64,000 nucleotides of DNA from Fervidibacillus halotolerans. GTDB taxonomy: Bacteria > Bacillota > Bacilli > Bacillales > Caldibacillaceae. Under the pieces are notes generated by a model, which was not told where the DNA came from, ran no database searches, and saw only the letters and a list, made by a program, of their open reading frames with translations. The stretch covers positions 1,824,771 to 1,888,770 of the forward strand of contig NZ_CP106877.1 in the NCBI RefSeq assembly GCF_026547205.1. The letters are read 5' to 3'. Made by a program: the position numbers and the translations under genes. Below are positions 32,592 through 43,058 of this stretch, piece by piece (the first letter of the stretch is position 1; every line of letters starts with the position of its first letter).

Positions 32592-35450
32592 ATGAAAAAG
32601 CATTTCGACAAGTTTTTGGATATAATCAAGCCTATGAAGGATACCATTTTCAGCAAAAAAGCAGCTAAAGCCTTTCGGATAACATATTCTGTCGTTTGGA
32701 ATCTCATTTTAATTTTTCTCATTTCCGGCGTATTGTTATTCGCTTTAGGAGTTGGCGTCGGTGCAGGTTACTTTGCTTCTTTAGTTAAAGATGAGTATCC
32801 GCGCCCCTATGACGAGATGCGAAAAGATATTTATAATTACGAGGAACCATCGGAATTATATTTTGCTAATGGGGAATTTGCTGGGTATCTTCGGTCTGAC
32901 ATCGTTCGAGAAGAAGTGAAACTTGAAGATGTATCAGAATATTTCTTGAATGCGGTAATCGCCACGGAGGATGAAAACTTCGAACATCATAACGGTGTCG
33001 TCCCGAAAGCTGTACTTAGGGCTTTGTTTCAAGAAGTGACCAACGCTCCCGTTCAATCTGGAGGAAGCACGCTCACTCAACAATTAATCAAAAACCAAAT
33101 ATTAACAAACGAAGTATCCTTTGAACGAAAAGCGAAGGAAATTTTATTGGCTCTCCGTCTTGAAAATTTTTTTGATAAAGATGAAATTTTGGAAGCGTAT
33201 ATTAACGTCTCTTCATTTGGAAGGAATTCTTCGGGACAAAATATCGCAGGCGTACAAGCAGCTGCAAAGGGAATATTCGGTGTAGACGCAAAGGACTTGA
33301 ACTTGCCACAGGCAGCATATATTGCTGGTCTCCCGCAAAGTCCTAATGGATACACCCCTTTTACTCGAGATGGAGAAGTGAAAAGTGAAGAAGGATTAGA
33401 ACCGGGTCTGAATCGGCAAAAAACGGTTTTAAAACGGATGTATGAAAACGGCTTTATTTCCAAAAAAGTATACGATGAAGCCCTCGAATATGATATTGTG
33501 AAGGATTTTATCGATTCGGTTGAAACACCGATGGAAAAATATCCGTACTTAATGATGGAAAGTGAACGGCAAGCAATTAATATTTTAATGCAACAATTGT
33601 ACGAAAAAGACGGATACACGAAAGAAGATGTAGAAAATAGCGAGATTTTATACGAACGGTACGAGGCCTTAGCTATACGCAATTTAAGGCAAAACGGATA
33701 TAAAATTTATACGACCATTCATAAAGATATTTATGAACAATTCCAAAAAGTCGTCGCAAATTTCAAAAATTATGGTCCGGATAAACCGGAACAAAAAAAG
33801 AATGAAGAAACCGGAAAAATGGAAACTGTATATGAAAAGCTGGAAGTCGGGGCAATGCTCATCGATAATGCAACAGGGAAGATTATTAGTTTTGTCGGAG
33901 GACGGGACTTTTATGATAATCAACTAAATCACGCAACTCAGGCGTATCGACATAACGGTTCATCGATGAAACCTCTCGTTGTATACGGACCAGCGATCGA
34001 TATGGGATTGGCTGCACCGGGAACTGTGTTAACTGACGTCGATTTAGGGATTCGTGTCGATGGTAGACCTTGGCCACAAAACTATGCGAAAAAATATTAC
34101 GGGCTTACTTCTGCACGTGAGGCATTAACCCATTCACATAACGTTTCAGCGGTGTATTTATTTAATGAAATTGCTCAAAATAACCCTGTGAAATATTTGG
34201 AAAAAATGGGGATAACTCGCTTAGTTCCTAGTGATTATGAAAATCCATCGGCTGCGCTAGGGTCCACAGCTAATGGGGTTTCCGTAGAAGAAAACACAAA
34301 CGCCTTTGCCACATTTGGAAACGGTGGTCAATTTATCGATGCATATATGATTGATAAGATCGAAGATCGGGATGGAAATGTCATCTATGAACATGAAAGT
34401 AAGCCGGTGGAAGTATTCTCTCCACAATCCGCTTATCTAACAGTCGATATGATGCGAAATGTCGTAAGAAACGGTACAGCACGGGCAATACCTGGCTATT
34501 TAAAATTTTCTGCTGATTTTGCAGGAAAAACGGGAACGTCCCAAGAAACGCGGGATATTTGGTTTGTCGGCTTAAATCCGAACATAACGATGGGAATCTG
34601 GATGGGATATTCGACACCAAAAACCATTACAAGCGGTTCTATTCATTTGAAACTGTGGGCCCAATTAATGAACGCCACATATGATGTGGATCCGAACATT
34701 ATTGGACCAAAGGATCGTTTCCAAATGCCGGGTGGAATCGTTAAACGTACGTATTGCGGCGTTTCCGGTTTATTGCCATCGGAAGCATGTTCAAAAGCCG
34801 GACTCGTTCAATCGGACTATTTCATTGCAAAATACGTACCGACAGAAACGGACAACAGCCTAATCGAAGGAAAATACGTAACGATTGAAGACAAAAATTA
34901 TTTAGCATTGAACTCAACACCTGATGAATTTGCCAAATCTGGTTTTATATTAAATCCAGATTTCATTAAAGAAATTGCGCCCCAATTAAAAGAAGATGAG
35001 TACGAACAATTAATTCCAAACAATTCGAAATGGAATCAGATTATCGTACCGAGTGCCAAGATTGAAGAAAACGGAAAAAATCCCGCCCCAATAAAAATTG
35101 CATTATCAAGTAATGGAATCAAATGGTCGAAACATGGAGAAAAAGACGTAATCGGCTATCGGGTGTATCGAATTCAAGGGGATCAAATAGAACAAATTGG
35201 AAGTATCATCGCAGGTGAATCCTTATCTTTCAAACTTTCTGCCACTGGTTTCTACGCTGTCACAGCGGTTGATATTGCAGGAAATGAGTCAGAGTTATCC
35301 AATATTATTCAATATGGAACTATCATCGAACAACCGCCGACAGACCAAGAAGATGGGGAAGATGAAACGGATCATTCCGATGATTCGGATGACAATTCAG
35401 ATGATTCCCCCGAAGAACCGACCGATTCTGGAGTAAATTACGAATCTTAA
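32592..35450 (+). CDS. Class A penicillin-binding protein (bifunctional peptidoglycan synthase, PBP1A family)
   Basis: A 952-residue membrane-anchored enzyme. A short cytosolic N-terminus and one transmembrane helix (about 35-65) are followed by the GT51 glycosyltransferase with ATEDENFEHHNG (about 121-132) and GGSTLTQQLIKNQ (about 156). The transpeptidase has SSMK with active Ser457, SHN near 515 and KTGTSQ near 646. A fibronectin type III-like domain (about 835-910) and an Asp/Ser-rich tail end the protein. The ATG at 32592 follows AGGAGG. It resembles PonA/PBP1 of Bacillus in layout. A strong terminator follows. Confidence 0.95.
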   Translation: MKKHFDKFLDIIKPMKDTIFSKKAAKAFRITYSVVWNLILIFLISGVLLFALGVGVGAGYFASLVKDEYPRPYDEMRKDIYNYEEPSELYFANGEFAGYLRSDIVREEVKLEDVSEYFLNAVIATEDENFEHHNGVVPKAVLRALFQEVTNAPVQSGGSTLTQQLIKNQILTNEVSFERKAKEILLALRLENFFDKDEILEAYINVSSFGRNSSGQNIAGVQAAAKGIFGVDAKDLNLPQAAYIAGLPQSPNGYTPFTRDGEVKSEEGLEPGLNRQKTVLKRMYENGFISKKVYDEALEYDIVKDFIDSVETPMEKYPYLMMESERQAINILMQQLYEKDGYTKEDVENSEILYERYEALAIRNLRQNGYKIYTTIHKDIYEQFQKVVANFKNYGPDKPEQKKNEETGKMETVYEKLEVGAMLIDNATGKIISFVGGRDFYDNQLNHATQAYRHNGSSMKPLVVYGPAIDMGLAAPGTVLTDVDLGIRVDGRPWPQNYAKKYYGLTSAREALTHSHNVSAVYLFNEIAQNNPVKYLEKMGITRLVPSDYENPSAALGSTANGVSVEENTNAFATFGNGGQFIDAYMIDKIEDRDGNVIYEHESKPVEVFSPQSAYLTVDMMRNVVRNGTARAIPGYLKFSADFAGKTGTSQETRDIWFVGLNPNITMGIWMGYSTPKTITSGSIHLKLWAQLMNATYDVDPNIIGPKDRFQMPGGIVKRTYCGVSGLLPSEACSKAGLVQSDYFIAKYVPTETDNSLIEGKYVTIEDKNYLALNSTPDEFAKSGFILNPDFIKEIAPQLKEDEYEQLIPNNSKWNQIIVPSAKIEENGKNPAPIKIALSSNGIKWSKHGEKDVIGYRVYRIQGDQIEQIGSIIAGESLSFKLSATGFYAVTAVDIAGNESELSNIIQYGTIIEQPPTDQEDGEDETDHSDDSDDNSDDSPEEPTDSGVNYES

Positions 35451-35500
35451 AAAATTAATCCATATCTAGGGCTGTATATAATACGTTTTTATTGAATGGA

Positions 35501-35541
35501 AAAAGGAGCACTCCTTATATGTTGGAGTCGCTCCTTTTTTT
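35501..35541 (+). terminator. Terminator after the penicillin-binding protein gene
   Basis: GGAGCACTCC and GGAGTCGCTCC form a long stem with one bulge, followed by a run of seven T. Confidence 0.92.
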
Positions 35542-35646
35542 CATATCGCTTCCTTCCATTTCATACACATTTAACAATTTCACAAAAGGATGTATCGCGA
35601 TAAACATCCATCAGTGTGTTGTACTGAATTAAGATGTTTATGACAA

Positions 35647-37362
35647 TCAGTCTTCCATCATGGATAAATCTCCTGTCGGTAATCCTAACTCCCACGATTT
35701 CAATACTCTACGCATAATTTTTCCACTTCGAGTTTTCGGTAATTTATCAAGAAACTCAATTTCTCGCGGTGCGGCATGGGCTGCTAATCCCTTTTTCACA
35801 AACGCTTGAATCTCCTCTTTTAATTGTTCACTCGGCTCATATCCATCCCTTAACGAGATAAACGCCTTTATAATCTCTCCTCGTATTGGATCCGGTTTCC
35901 CAATAATTCCTGCTTCTGCTACTGCAGGATGTTCTACTAACTTACTTTCCACTTCAAAGGGACCAACCCGTTCTCCGGAAGTCAAAATCACATCGTCAAT
36001 TCGACCTTGGAACCAAAAATAACCGTCTTCATCCATATAAGCGGAATCCCCGGAAATATACCATCCGTTCGGAAGAAAATAAGAGGCATATTTTTCTGGA
36101 TTATTCCAAATTTGTCTCATCATCGATGGCCAACCTTTTTTTATCGCCAAATTTCCCATTTGATACGGTGGAAGCTCCTTGCCTTGATTATCAACGATTG
36201 CCACTTCCACACCTGGAATCGGTTTTCCCATCGAGCCTGGACGAATTTCCATGCTCGGATAGTTGCAAACGATATGTGCTCCCGTTTCTGTCATCCACCA
36301 CGTATCGTGAATCCGAAGACCGAAAACCTTCATTCCCCAACGGATGACCTCCGGATTCAACGGTTCACCGACACTTAAAATGTGCCGTAGGGATGTTAAA
36401 TCATATCGATTAACGATTTCATCTCCTGCACCCATTAACATCCGAAATGCCGTCGGCGCACTGTACCAAACGGTGACACCAAAATCTTCGAGCGCTTTAT
36501 ACCAATTCTCCGGACTAAACCGACCACCAATAACGACATTCGTCGCACCGACAAGCCACGGACCAAAGATTCCATAAGATGTACCGGTTACCCAGCCTGG
36601 ATCTGCTGTACACCAATAAATATCCTCCTCTTTTAAATCGAGAACCCATTTCGCTGTCATATACTGTTGAATCATCGCATTATGGATATGTAAAACACCC
36701 TTTGGTTTCCCGGTAGATCCAGACGTATAATGTAGAATGAGACCGTCTTCCCGATCGACCCACACGATGTCCAAATTTTTGCTTGCCTTCTCTACCCTTT
36801 TATTAAAATCCACATACTTTTCCTTCTCTTGGACATCTTTCCCTACTATGAATATCGTCTTTAAATCCGGTAAGTCCTTCTCCGGTACTCGCTGTAATAA
36901 TTCTGGAGTCGTTACTAAATATTCAGCTCCACTATCCAATAGACGATCCCGAACGGCTCCCTCCATAAACGCCTCAAACAAAGGACCTACGATCGCACCA
37001 ATTTTTACACCGCCTAAAATAGCAAAATACAATTCTGGTGATCGAGGCATAAATACAAAAAGACGATCTCCTTTTTTCACCCCATATTCCTTAAAAACAT
37101 TTCCCACTTTATTCGACCATTCTTTCAGTTCTTTAAAGGTATACTTTTCTAAACGATCGTTACTTCGATAATATAAGGCGACTTTATTTTTCCGAAAGCC
37201 TTCAGCATGTCGATCGACCGCCTCATATCCCATATTGACCTTCCCTGATTGATACCAAGAAAAGTTTTTCTCCGCTTCCTCCCATCGAAAATTTTGATAC
37301 GTTTCTTCGTAATTTTGCAGATGATAATCCCCTTTGATTGGTGATAGCGCTTCCAATATCAT
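35647..37362 (-). CDS. acsA: Acetyl-CoA synthetase
   Basis: A 571-residue AMP-forming enzyme that converts acetate, ATP and CoA to acetyl-CoA. The AMP-binding loop YTSGSTGKPKGV, DTWWMTETGAHIVCNYP, and the C-terminal KTRSGKIMRR with the lysine acetylated by AcuA are all present. The sequence closely follows B. subtilis AcsA to its final TGDLSMMED. The ATG at 37362 is preceded by AAGGGGG. It is divergent from acuABC, whose products adjust its activity by acetylation and deacetylation. Confidence 0.96.
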   Translation of the reverse strand: MILEALSPIKGDYHLQNYEETYQNFRWEEAEKNFSWYQSGKVNMGYEAVDRHAEGFRKNKVALYYRSNDRLEKYTFKELKEWSNKVGNVFKEYGVKKGDRLFVFMPRSPELYFAILGGVKIGAIVGPLFEAFMEGAVRDRLLDSGAEYLVTTPELLQRVPEKDLPDLKTIFIVGKDVQEKEKYVDFNKRVEKASKNLDIVWVDREDGLILHYTSGSTGKPKGVLHIHNAMIQQYMTAKWVLDLKEEDIYWCTADPGWVTGTSYGIFGPWLVGATNVVIGGRFSPENWYKALEDFGVTVWYSAPTAFRMLMGAGDEIVNRYDLTSLRHILSVGEPLNPEVIRWGMKVFGLRIHDTWWMTETGAHIVCNYPSMEIRPGSMGKPIPGVEVAIVDNQGKELPPYQMGNLAIKKGWPSMMRQIWNNPEKYASYFLPNGWYISGDSAYMDEDGYFWFQGRIDDVILTSGERVGPFEVESKLVEHPAVAEAGIIGKPDPIRGEIIKAFISLRDGYEPSEQLKEEIQAFVKKGLAAHAAPREIEFLDKLPKTRSGKIMRRVLKSWELGLPTGDLSMMED

Positions 37363-37389
37363 AGGAAATCCCCCTTGTCGTAATTTATG

Positions 37390-37409
37390 TTTCATATTAT
37401 AGTATGAAA
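37390..37409. promoter_or_regulatory. Inverted repeat overlapping the acsA -10 box
   Basis: TTTCATA-TTATAG-TATGAAA forms perfect seven-base arms and covers the acsA -10 hexamer, between acsA and acuA. The position suits a repressor operator. No known binding protein is assigned. Confidence 0.4.
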
Positions 37410-37424
37410 TATAGTAATATTCAA
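37396..37424 (-). promoter_or_regulatory. SigA promoter of acsA
   Basis: TTGAAT (37424-37419), a 17-base spacer and a perfect TATAAT (37401-37396) on the minus strand, 34 bases upstream of the acsA start. Confidence 0.8.
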
Positions 37425-37463
37425 TTTTTTTATATGCAAAAAACTTCTCAACTAGAAATGAAT

Positions 37464-37477
37464 AAAAAACGTTATCA
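37464..37477 (+). promoter_or_regulatory. cre-like site in the acsA-acuA interval
   Basis: AAAAAACGTTATCA matches the cre core (AANCGNWNNCW) but differs in the first two positions. B. subtilis acsA and acuABC are known CcpA targets, which supports the call. Confidence 0.45.
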
Positions 37478-37517
37478 TTGCTTTAACCGTTCTAGTTGTT
37501 TATTAGGAGGTGAAGGA

Positions 37518-38150
37518 TTGAAACATAAAAAAACGTATCATCAAATCGAGTGGCCGATCAAAGATAAAACTTTAATTATCGAAGGACCTGTACCACCTGA
37601 AAAGTTAGAAAAATATGCTTTCCATGAAGGATTAGTTGCCTTTCGTCCTCCCCAACAACAAAAAAAGGCGTTGATTGGTATTGCCCATCTTGAAGAAGGA
37701 AGAATCATTATCGCTAGAGATGGAGACACGGTAATCGGCTACATTACCTTTCTCTATCCCGACCCATTGGAAAGATGGTCAGAAGGAAAAATGGATAATT
37801 TATTAGAATTAGGAGCCATTGAAGTCGCACCACCTTACCGTGGACATCAAGTAGGGAAACAACTATTAACGGTATCGATGATGGATGACGCAATGGAAGA
37901 CTATATAATTATTACAACAGAATATTATTGGCACTGGGATTTAAAAGGGACAGGTTTAACAGTATGGGAGTATCGGAAAGTCATGGAAAAAATGATGAAC
38001 GCTGGTGGCCTCGTTTGGTTTGCCACCGATGATCCGGAAATTTGTTCCCATCCAGCCAACTGCCTAATGGCAAGAATCGGAAAAAGGGTTGATCAAGAGT
38101 CGATCGAAAAATTTGATCGGTTACGATTTATGAATCGATATATGTACTAA
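37518..38150 (+). CDS. acuA: Protein acetyltransferase AcuA
   Basis: A 210-residue GNAT enzyme that acetylates and switches off AcsA. GAIEVAPPYRGHQVGKQLL is the acetyl-CoA binding motif, and EYYWHWDLKG and ANCLMARIGKRV are AcuA signatures. The TTG start at 37518 sits correctly after AGGAGGTGAAGGA and gives the same length as B. subtilis AcuA. The open frame upstream to 37404 lacks family sequence. Confidence 0.94.
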   Translation: MKHKKTYHQIEWPIKDKTLIIEGPVPPEKLEKYAFHEGLVAFRPPQQQKKALIGIAHLEEGRIIIARDGDTVIGYITFLYPDPLERWSEGKMDNLLELGAIEVAPPYRGHQVGKQLLTVSMMDDAMEDYIIITTEYYWHWDLKGTGLTVWEYRKVMEKMMNAGGLVWFATDDPEICSHPANCLMARIGKRVDQESIEKFDRLRFMNRYMY

Positions 38151-38231
38151 TAAATCTATTTCCATTGGATAGAAAATACGGAACGGGTGAGAATTTTCTT
38201 CGGTCAATCGAAACAACAAGGGGGAAAAAGA

Positions 38232-38882
38232 ATGCTAGTTGAGGAAATGATGGTAACGGATGTCATTACGCTGAAAAAGGAAGACTCCATCAAAAATGCT
38301 GTCGATTTAATGAAAGAAAAGAAAATTCGACACTTGCCAATTGTAGATCGGACTAAAACATTAATCGGTATTGTCACTGATCGGGATATTCGTTCAGCTG
38401 TCCCATCCATTTTTTGTATCGATAAACAAAAAGAGTTTCTCAATAAACCATTGGAAACAATTATGACAACGGATGTCATTACCGCCCACCCTCTCGATTT
38501 TGTCGAAGAGGTGGCAGCTACATTTTATAAACATCGAATCGGCTCCCTTCCGGTTGTAAAGAAAGAAAAACTCGTTGGCATTATTACCCAAACCGACGTA
38601 TTAAAAACATTCGTTGAGTTAACGGGAACGAATCAACCTGGCACGCAAATCGAAATTCGCGTGCCGAACAAACCCGGAACATTAGCTGATATTTTACAAC
38701 AAATTCGCCATTTTCACACGAACGTTTTAAGCGTTCTCATCTATCCGGATAAAATGAAAGCTCAATCAAAAATTATTGTACTTCGACTAGGTACGATTAA
38801 TCCGAATCCGATTATTAATGCGTTGAAAGAGCACCAATACGAAATTTTGTGGCCAAATTTATCGGGGTATCACAATGGATGA
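38232..38882 (+). CDS. acuB: AcuB, CBS-ACT regulatory protein
   Basis: A 216-residue protein with two CBS domains (VTDVITLKKEDSIKNAVDLM; TTDVITAHPLDFVEEVAATF) followed by an ACT domain (IEIRVPNKPGTLADILQQIR). It is thought to sense a nucleotide and adjust the AcuA/AcuC cycle. The ATG at 38232 follows AGGGGGAAAAAGA. Its end overlaps acuC by eight bases. Confidence 0.93.
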   Translation: MLVEEMMVTDVITLKKEDSIKNAVDLMKEKKIRHLPIVDRTKTLIGIVTDRDIRSAVPSIFCIDKQKEFLNKPLETIMTTDVITAHPLDFVEEVAATFYKHRIGSLPVVKKEKLVGIITQTDVLKTFVELTGTNQPGTQIEIRVPNKPGTLADILQQIRHFHTNVLSVLIYPDKMKAQSKIIVLRLGTINPNPIINALKEHQYEILWPNLSGYHNG

Positions 38883-40029
38883 CAAAATCGCCTTTGTATT
38901 TTCAAATAATTTGTTAAACTATAAATTTCGCCAAGGTCATCCCTTTGATCAAAAAAGAATTGAATTAACGATCGACTTATTAAAGGAAATCGGTGCTCTT
39001 TCGTCGAGTCAAATGATATTACCTCGGATGGCGACTGATGAAGAGTTACTGCTCGTCCACGATCCTACCTACATTGAGGCGGTAAAAAAGGCTGGAAAGG
39101 GAAAATTATCGATTGAACAAGCTGAAAATTTCGGACTCGGTACAGAAGACACGCCTATTTTCCCGAACATGCATGAAGCAAGTGCTATTGTTGTCGGTGG
39201 AACGTTAACTGCAGTCGATTTTGTTATGGAACAACAAGGAAAACACGCCCTCCATTTAGGGGGTGGGCTCCATCACGGTTTTCGAGGAAAGGCATCCGGC
39301 TTTTGCATTTATAATGATTGTTCCGTAGCTATCCAATACATTCGAAAAAAATATGATGCAAAGGTTCTATATATTGATACGGATGCCCATCACGGGGACG
39401 GTGTCCAATGGACCTTTTACGATGATCCGAATGTTTGTACCGTCTCCATCCACGAAACCGGTCGATACTTATTTCCTGGTACGGGAAATATATACGAACG
39501 GGGGCACGGACAAGGTTACGGTTATTCTTATAACATTCCATTGGATGCGTTTACAGAGGATGACTCTTTCCTGTTTGCCTATAGAAAAACAGTCTCCGAA
39601 ATTGCCCGCTTCTTTCAACCGGATGTCATCCTAACTCAAAACGGTGCTGATGCCCATTATTATGATCCTTTAACCCATTTGGCTACGACGATCCGGATTT
39701 ATCGGGAAGTTCCAAAACTTGCCCACGAACTCGCCCATCAATATTCTGAAGGACGCTGGATTGCATTAGGTGGAGGTGGCTATGATATATGGCGTGTAGT
39801 TCCTAGGGCATGGGCATTGCTTTGGTTGGAGATGACAGGACAAGTTGAGAAGGCTACGGGAACTCTTCCGAAACGATGGTTAGAAAAATGGGGGAATCGG
39901 TCTCCTGTTTCACTTCCAGAAACTTGGGATGATCCGGAAAATCTTTATCCTCCCATTCCCCGTAAATCGGAAATAGAAGAAAAAAATCGGATTACGGTGG
40001 AAAAAGCTTTACAAATATTAAAGGGTTGA
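38875..40029 (+). CDS. acuC: Histone-deacetylase-family protein AcuC
   Basis: A 384-residue zinc hydrolase that removes the acetyl group from AcsA. The zinc and catalytic block includes HLGGGLHHGFRGKASGFCIY, YIDTDAHHGDGVQW, and later LTQNGADAHYYDPLTHL. It completes the acuABC operon. A bidirectional terminator lies 165 bases downstream. Confidence 0.95.
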   Translation: MDDKIAFVFSNNLLNYKFRQGHPFDQKRIELTIDLLKEIGALSSSQMILPRMATDEELLLVHDPTYIEAVKKAGKGKLSIEQAENFGLGTEDTPIFPNMHEASAIVVGGTLTAVDFVMEQQGKHALHLGGGLHHGFRGKASGFCIYNDCSVAIQYIRKKYDAKVLYIDTDAHHGDGVQWTFYDDPNVCTVSIHETGRYLFPGTGNIYERGHGQGYGYSYNIPLDAFTEDDSFLFAYRKTVSEIARFFQPDVILTQNGADAHYYDPLTHLATTIRIYREVPKLAHELAHQYSEGRWIALGGGGYDIWRVVPRAWALLWLEMTGQVEKATGTLPKRWLEKWGNRSPVSLPETWDDPENLYPPIPRKSEIEEKNRITVEKALQILKG

Positions 40030-40193
40030 ACGGAAGGGAGATTCTAAATTTGGAGTTTCCGCAATGCAGTGGCAATATACGGATTAAAACCATTTGACTG
40101 CAACAGCTTAATGAGATTGGAATCAGTCACCAAAACAAATCGGTGCCTGAGCAAAATTGTTTGATCCGTTGACAATTTTAAACGTATATAAGA

Positions 40194-40225
40194 AAGGGAC
40201 TGTACTTTTAGACAGCCCCCTTTTT
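40194..40225. terminator. Terminator between acuC and motS
   Basis: AAGGGACTGT and ACAGCCCCC pair around a short loop, with TTTTT on the plus side and a T-rich run on the minus side. It serves convergent acuABC and ccpA-motPS transcripts. Confidence 0.85.
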
Positions 40226-40228
40226 CGT

Positions 40229-41008
40229 TTATTCGTTTACTTCCACATCTCCGTCGCCATCGTAACTAGGATCCATGATAACAATTTCCACGCGACGATT
40301 TTTTTGCCAATTTTCCGGTCCGTCATTCGGTGCAATCGGACGAGTATCCGCATAACCAGTCGCAATAAAACGATCCGGATCCAATTGATGTTCGTCAATG
40401 AAATAACGAATAACACTACTAGCTCTCGCGGTGGAGAGTTCCCAGTTGGAAGGATATCGAACGGTATGGATCGGTCGGTTATCCGTATGTCCTTCCACCT
40501 TTACAATGTTTGGAATTTTTTTTAATAATTCAGCGACCCGGTCGAGAAAATCTTTAGCCGTATCTAATATGATCGCTTCTCCCGTATTAAAAAGAACCTG
40601 TTCCGGTAAAACGACCACTACTCCCCTTTCTGTCCTCGTTGCAACAACGACCTCCGTTAAGCCACTTTCCTCGATAAAATTCGATACTTCCGTTAAAAGG
40701 GCATTTAAACTCGCATCCCTTTCACCTGAAGTAGCGTCATTTTCATCTTTATCTTCATCGTCATAAAAATCGAAGGCATCATCTGCAGAACCCGGATTTT
40801 CAAATGGGATCGAACTCGGATAAAACTCAAATATGGAACGGTCGCGGAACGATTCGGCAATCGCTTTAAACTTCTGCATGTCGATTTGGGACATGGAAAA
40901 GAGCATAACGAAGAAGACTAAAACTAACGTAATCATGTCGGAATAGGTAACCATCCAAAAAGGGGCTCCCTTTTTAGATGGTTTTTGTTTCTTTTCATAT
41001 TTTTTCAT
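40229..41008 (-). CDS. motS: Flagellar stator protein MotS (MotB family, Na+-type)
   Basis: A 259-residue protein with one N-terminal transmembrane helix carrying the ion-binding Asp24 in MVTYSDMITLVLVFFVMLFS, and a C-terminal OmpA peptidoglycan-binding domain (KVEGHTDNRPIHTV...WELSTARASSVIRYF). With MotP it forms a stator that in Bacillus runs on Na+. A stretch of acidic residues (DDAFDFYDDEDKDENDA) follows the plug region. It is immediately downstream of motP. Confidence 0.92.
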   Translation of the reverse strand: MKKYEKKQKPSKKGAPFWMVTYSDMITLVLVFFVMLFSMSQIDMQKFKAIAESFRDRSIFEFYPSSIPFENPGSADDAFDFYDDEDKDENDATSGERDASLNALLTEVSNFIEESGLTEVVVATRTERGVVVVLPEQVLFNTGEAIILDTAKDFLDRVAELLKKIPNIVKVEGHTDNRPIHTVRYPSNWELSTARASSVIRYFIDEHQLDPDRFIATGYADTRPIAPNDGPENWQKNRRVEIVIMDPSYDGDGDVEVNE

Positions 41009-41812
41009 CTAGAATGCCTCCTTCTCGGCATTCCGTTCTCTTTCTTCGATTTCACCGTAAGACAAAAAGGCACTTAATTTTTCTTCTAATAATTTTGGAT
41101 TTTGTCCCGATTGAACTCCTATAACCCCTTCAATAATCACTTGTTTCAAGAAAACTTCTTTTTCCGTTTTCATGCCGAGTTTTGAAGCTAACGGCAAGAA
41201 AATGAGATTGGCCAACAAAGATCCATACAAAGTGGTCGTCAAGGCAATTGCCATACTCGGACCTAACGTTGCCGGATTATTCAAATCTTCTAACATAAGA
41301 ATCAATCCGATCAACGTACCTAACATCCCCCATGCGGGAGCAAATTCGCCGGCCCTTTCCAATAAACTTCGGCCTTTACTATGCCTTTCTTCCATGGCAG
41401 AAATTTCGGCTTTCATAATGTCAACGATTGTATCACTTTCGACACCGTCGATAGCAAGTAAAATTCCTTTTTTTATAAACGGATCATCCACTTCTTCCAT
41501 TTCCGCTTCTAATGCAAGCAGTCCTTCCCTTCTCGCCCGATCCGATAGACGGACGAACAGATCGATTAATTGAGGCAAATTATCCTCTTCTTTGGAAAAT
41601 GCTTGTTTAATGACGATGAAAATCTGCTTCATTTCTTTAGGAGGAAAACTGATGAACATCGCAGCAGTTAATCCTCCGAATACGATAATCATCGATGGGA
41701 TGTCGATAAATTGTAGGAATCCGCTGACACCATTTTTCGAAATTACGCCGAAGGAAAATGTTAAAATTCCGAGTAACAGACCAATTGGTGTAAAACTATC
41801 AAGCCTTTTCAT
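41009..41812 (-). CDS. motP: Flagellar stator protein MotP (MotA family)
   Basis: A 267-residue protein with four transmembrane helices (first FTPIGLLLGILTFSFGVI) and a large cytosolic loop that contacts the rotor (LSDRARREGLLALEAEMEEV). FAPAWGMLGTLIGLILML forms part of the ion path. It lies 59 bases behind ccpA, the arrangement known in B. subtilis, and directly before motS. Confidence 0.93.
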   Translation of the reverse strand: MKRLDSFTPIGLLLGILTFSFGVISKNGVSGFLQFIDIPSMIIVFGGLTAAMFISFPPKEMKQIFIVIKQAFSKEEDNLPQLIDLFVRLSDRARREGLLALEAEMEEVDDPFIKKGILLAIDGVESDTIVDIMKAEISAMEERHSKGRSLLERAGEFAPAWGMLGTLIGLILMLEDLNNPATLGPSMAIALTTTLYGSLLANLIFLPLASKLGMKTEKEVFLKQVIIEGVIGVQSGQNPKLLEEKLSAFLSYGEIEERERNAEKEAF

Positions 41813-41871
41813 TCTCTCTCTCCCGTTTTCATTTAAGGAATTATCTCTCTTCCTTTATATCGACATGATTT

Positions 41872-42870
41872 TTATTTTGTTGAGTTCCGAAACTCAATTC
41901 GATGGGGGAGAATGACGACATGTTCCGTTACTTCTTCTTTATTCATATATTTCGTTAACAATCTCATTGCTACAGCACCGATATCATAAAGCGGTTGGAC
42001 GACTGCACTTAATTGGGGACGAACCATATTGGCAAGTCTTGTTGTATGGGCAGAAATGATTTCAAAATCATTCGGAATGTCGTAACCTTTATCCTGCAAT
42101 CCATGGGTCACACCGACTGCCATTTCATCATTGCTTACGTATATAGCAGTAGGCTTTTCTTCCAATTGAAGCAATTTTTCTAATGCTTCCATACCCGACT
42201 CGTACGTATAATCACCCTCAATAATCAATGCTTCATCAACTGCAATTTCAGCTTCTTCCAATGCCTTTTTATATCCTGCTAAATTTTTTAACCGATTAAT
42301 TGGTTCATAAATTGGACCGATAACATAAGCGATTCGTTTATGACCTTGTTCGATAAAATATTTCGTCACATCATACGCTGCTTGTTCATAATCGATATTA
42401 ACGGAAGGAATTTTTCCACTTTCTTCAATCGAACTTGCTAAGACAACCGGCACAGGTGATTTTTCAAATTCTTCAACGAGCTTATTTGTAATATTACCGC
42501 CCATGAATAAAATACCATCCACTTGCTTTCCTAACATCGTATTTAATAAGTGAAGTTCCTTTTCTTCATTTTGATCCGAGTTGGATAAAATAATATTGTA
42601 ATTATACATCGTCGCCACATCCTCAATGCCTCGGGCCAGTTCCGCAAAATAGATGCTGGAAATATCAGGGATAATCACCCCGACGGTCGTCGTTCTTTTA
42701 CTGGCCAATCCCCTTGCAACAGCATTTGGACGGTAGCCTAATCGCTCAATTACCTCTAATACCTTTTTTCTTGTTGCTGGTTTCACATTTGGATTTCCAT
42801 TTACCACTCGGGATACAGTCGCCATGGAAACATTTGCTTCCCTTGCCACATCGTAAATTGTAACGTTCAT
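41872..42870 (-). CDS. ccpA: Catabolite control protein A
   Basis: A 332-residue LacI-family regulator that binds cre sites with HPr-Ser-P. The helix-turn-helix [20 protein letters not shown] is at the N-terminus, followed by the hinge helix [15 protein letters not shown] and the sugar-binding-like core with [20 protein letters not shown]. It is complete, with AAAGGAG at the start. Probable targets in this window are the cre-like boxes at 26848 and 37464. Confidence 0.96.
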   Translation of the reverse strand: MNVTIYDVAREANVSMATVSRVVNGNPNVKPATRKKVLEVIERLGYRPNAVARGLASKRTTTVGVIIPDISSIYFAELARGIEDVATMYNYNIILSNSDQNEEKELHLLNTMLGKQVDGILFMGGNITNKLVEEFEKSPVPVVLASSIEESGKIPSVNIDYEQAAYDVTKYFIEQGHKRIAYVIGPIYEPINRLKNLAGYKKALEEAEIAVDEALIIEGDYTYESGMEALEKLLQLEEKPTAIYVSNDEMAVGVTHGLQDKGYDIPNDFEIISAHTTRLANMVRPQLSAVVQPLYDIGAVAMRLLTKYMNKEEVTEHVVILPHRIEFRNSTK

Positions 42871-43058
42871 AAATTCACAACTCCTTTAATAAAATATACG
42901 CTATTTTTTCTCCTTTTTACGTTCAAATAAAGTTTCTACGTTTATCATACGCTAAAAAACAGATTTTTCGCAATCCATTATTTTTCATTCCCATGCTTTA
43001 CTTCTCTATAACAAATCATTCCTTTCAAGTATGTCCAAATCCCGATCAGGAATTTTTG

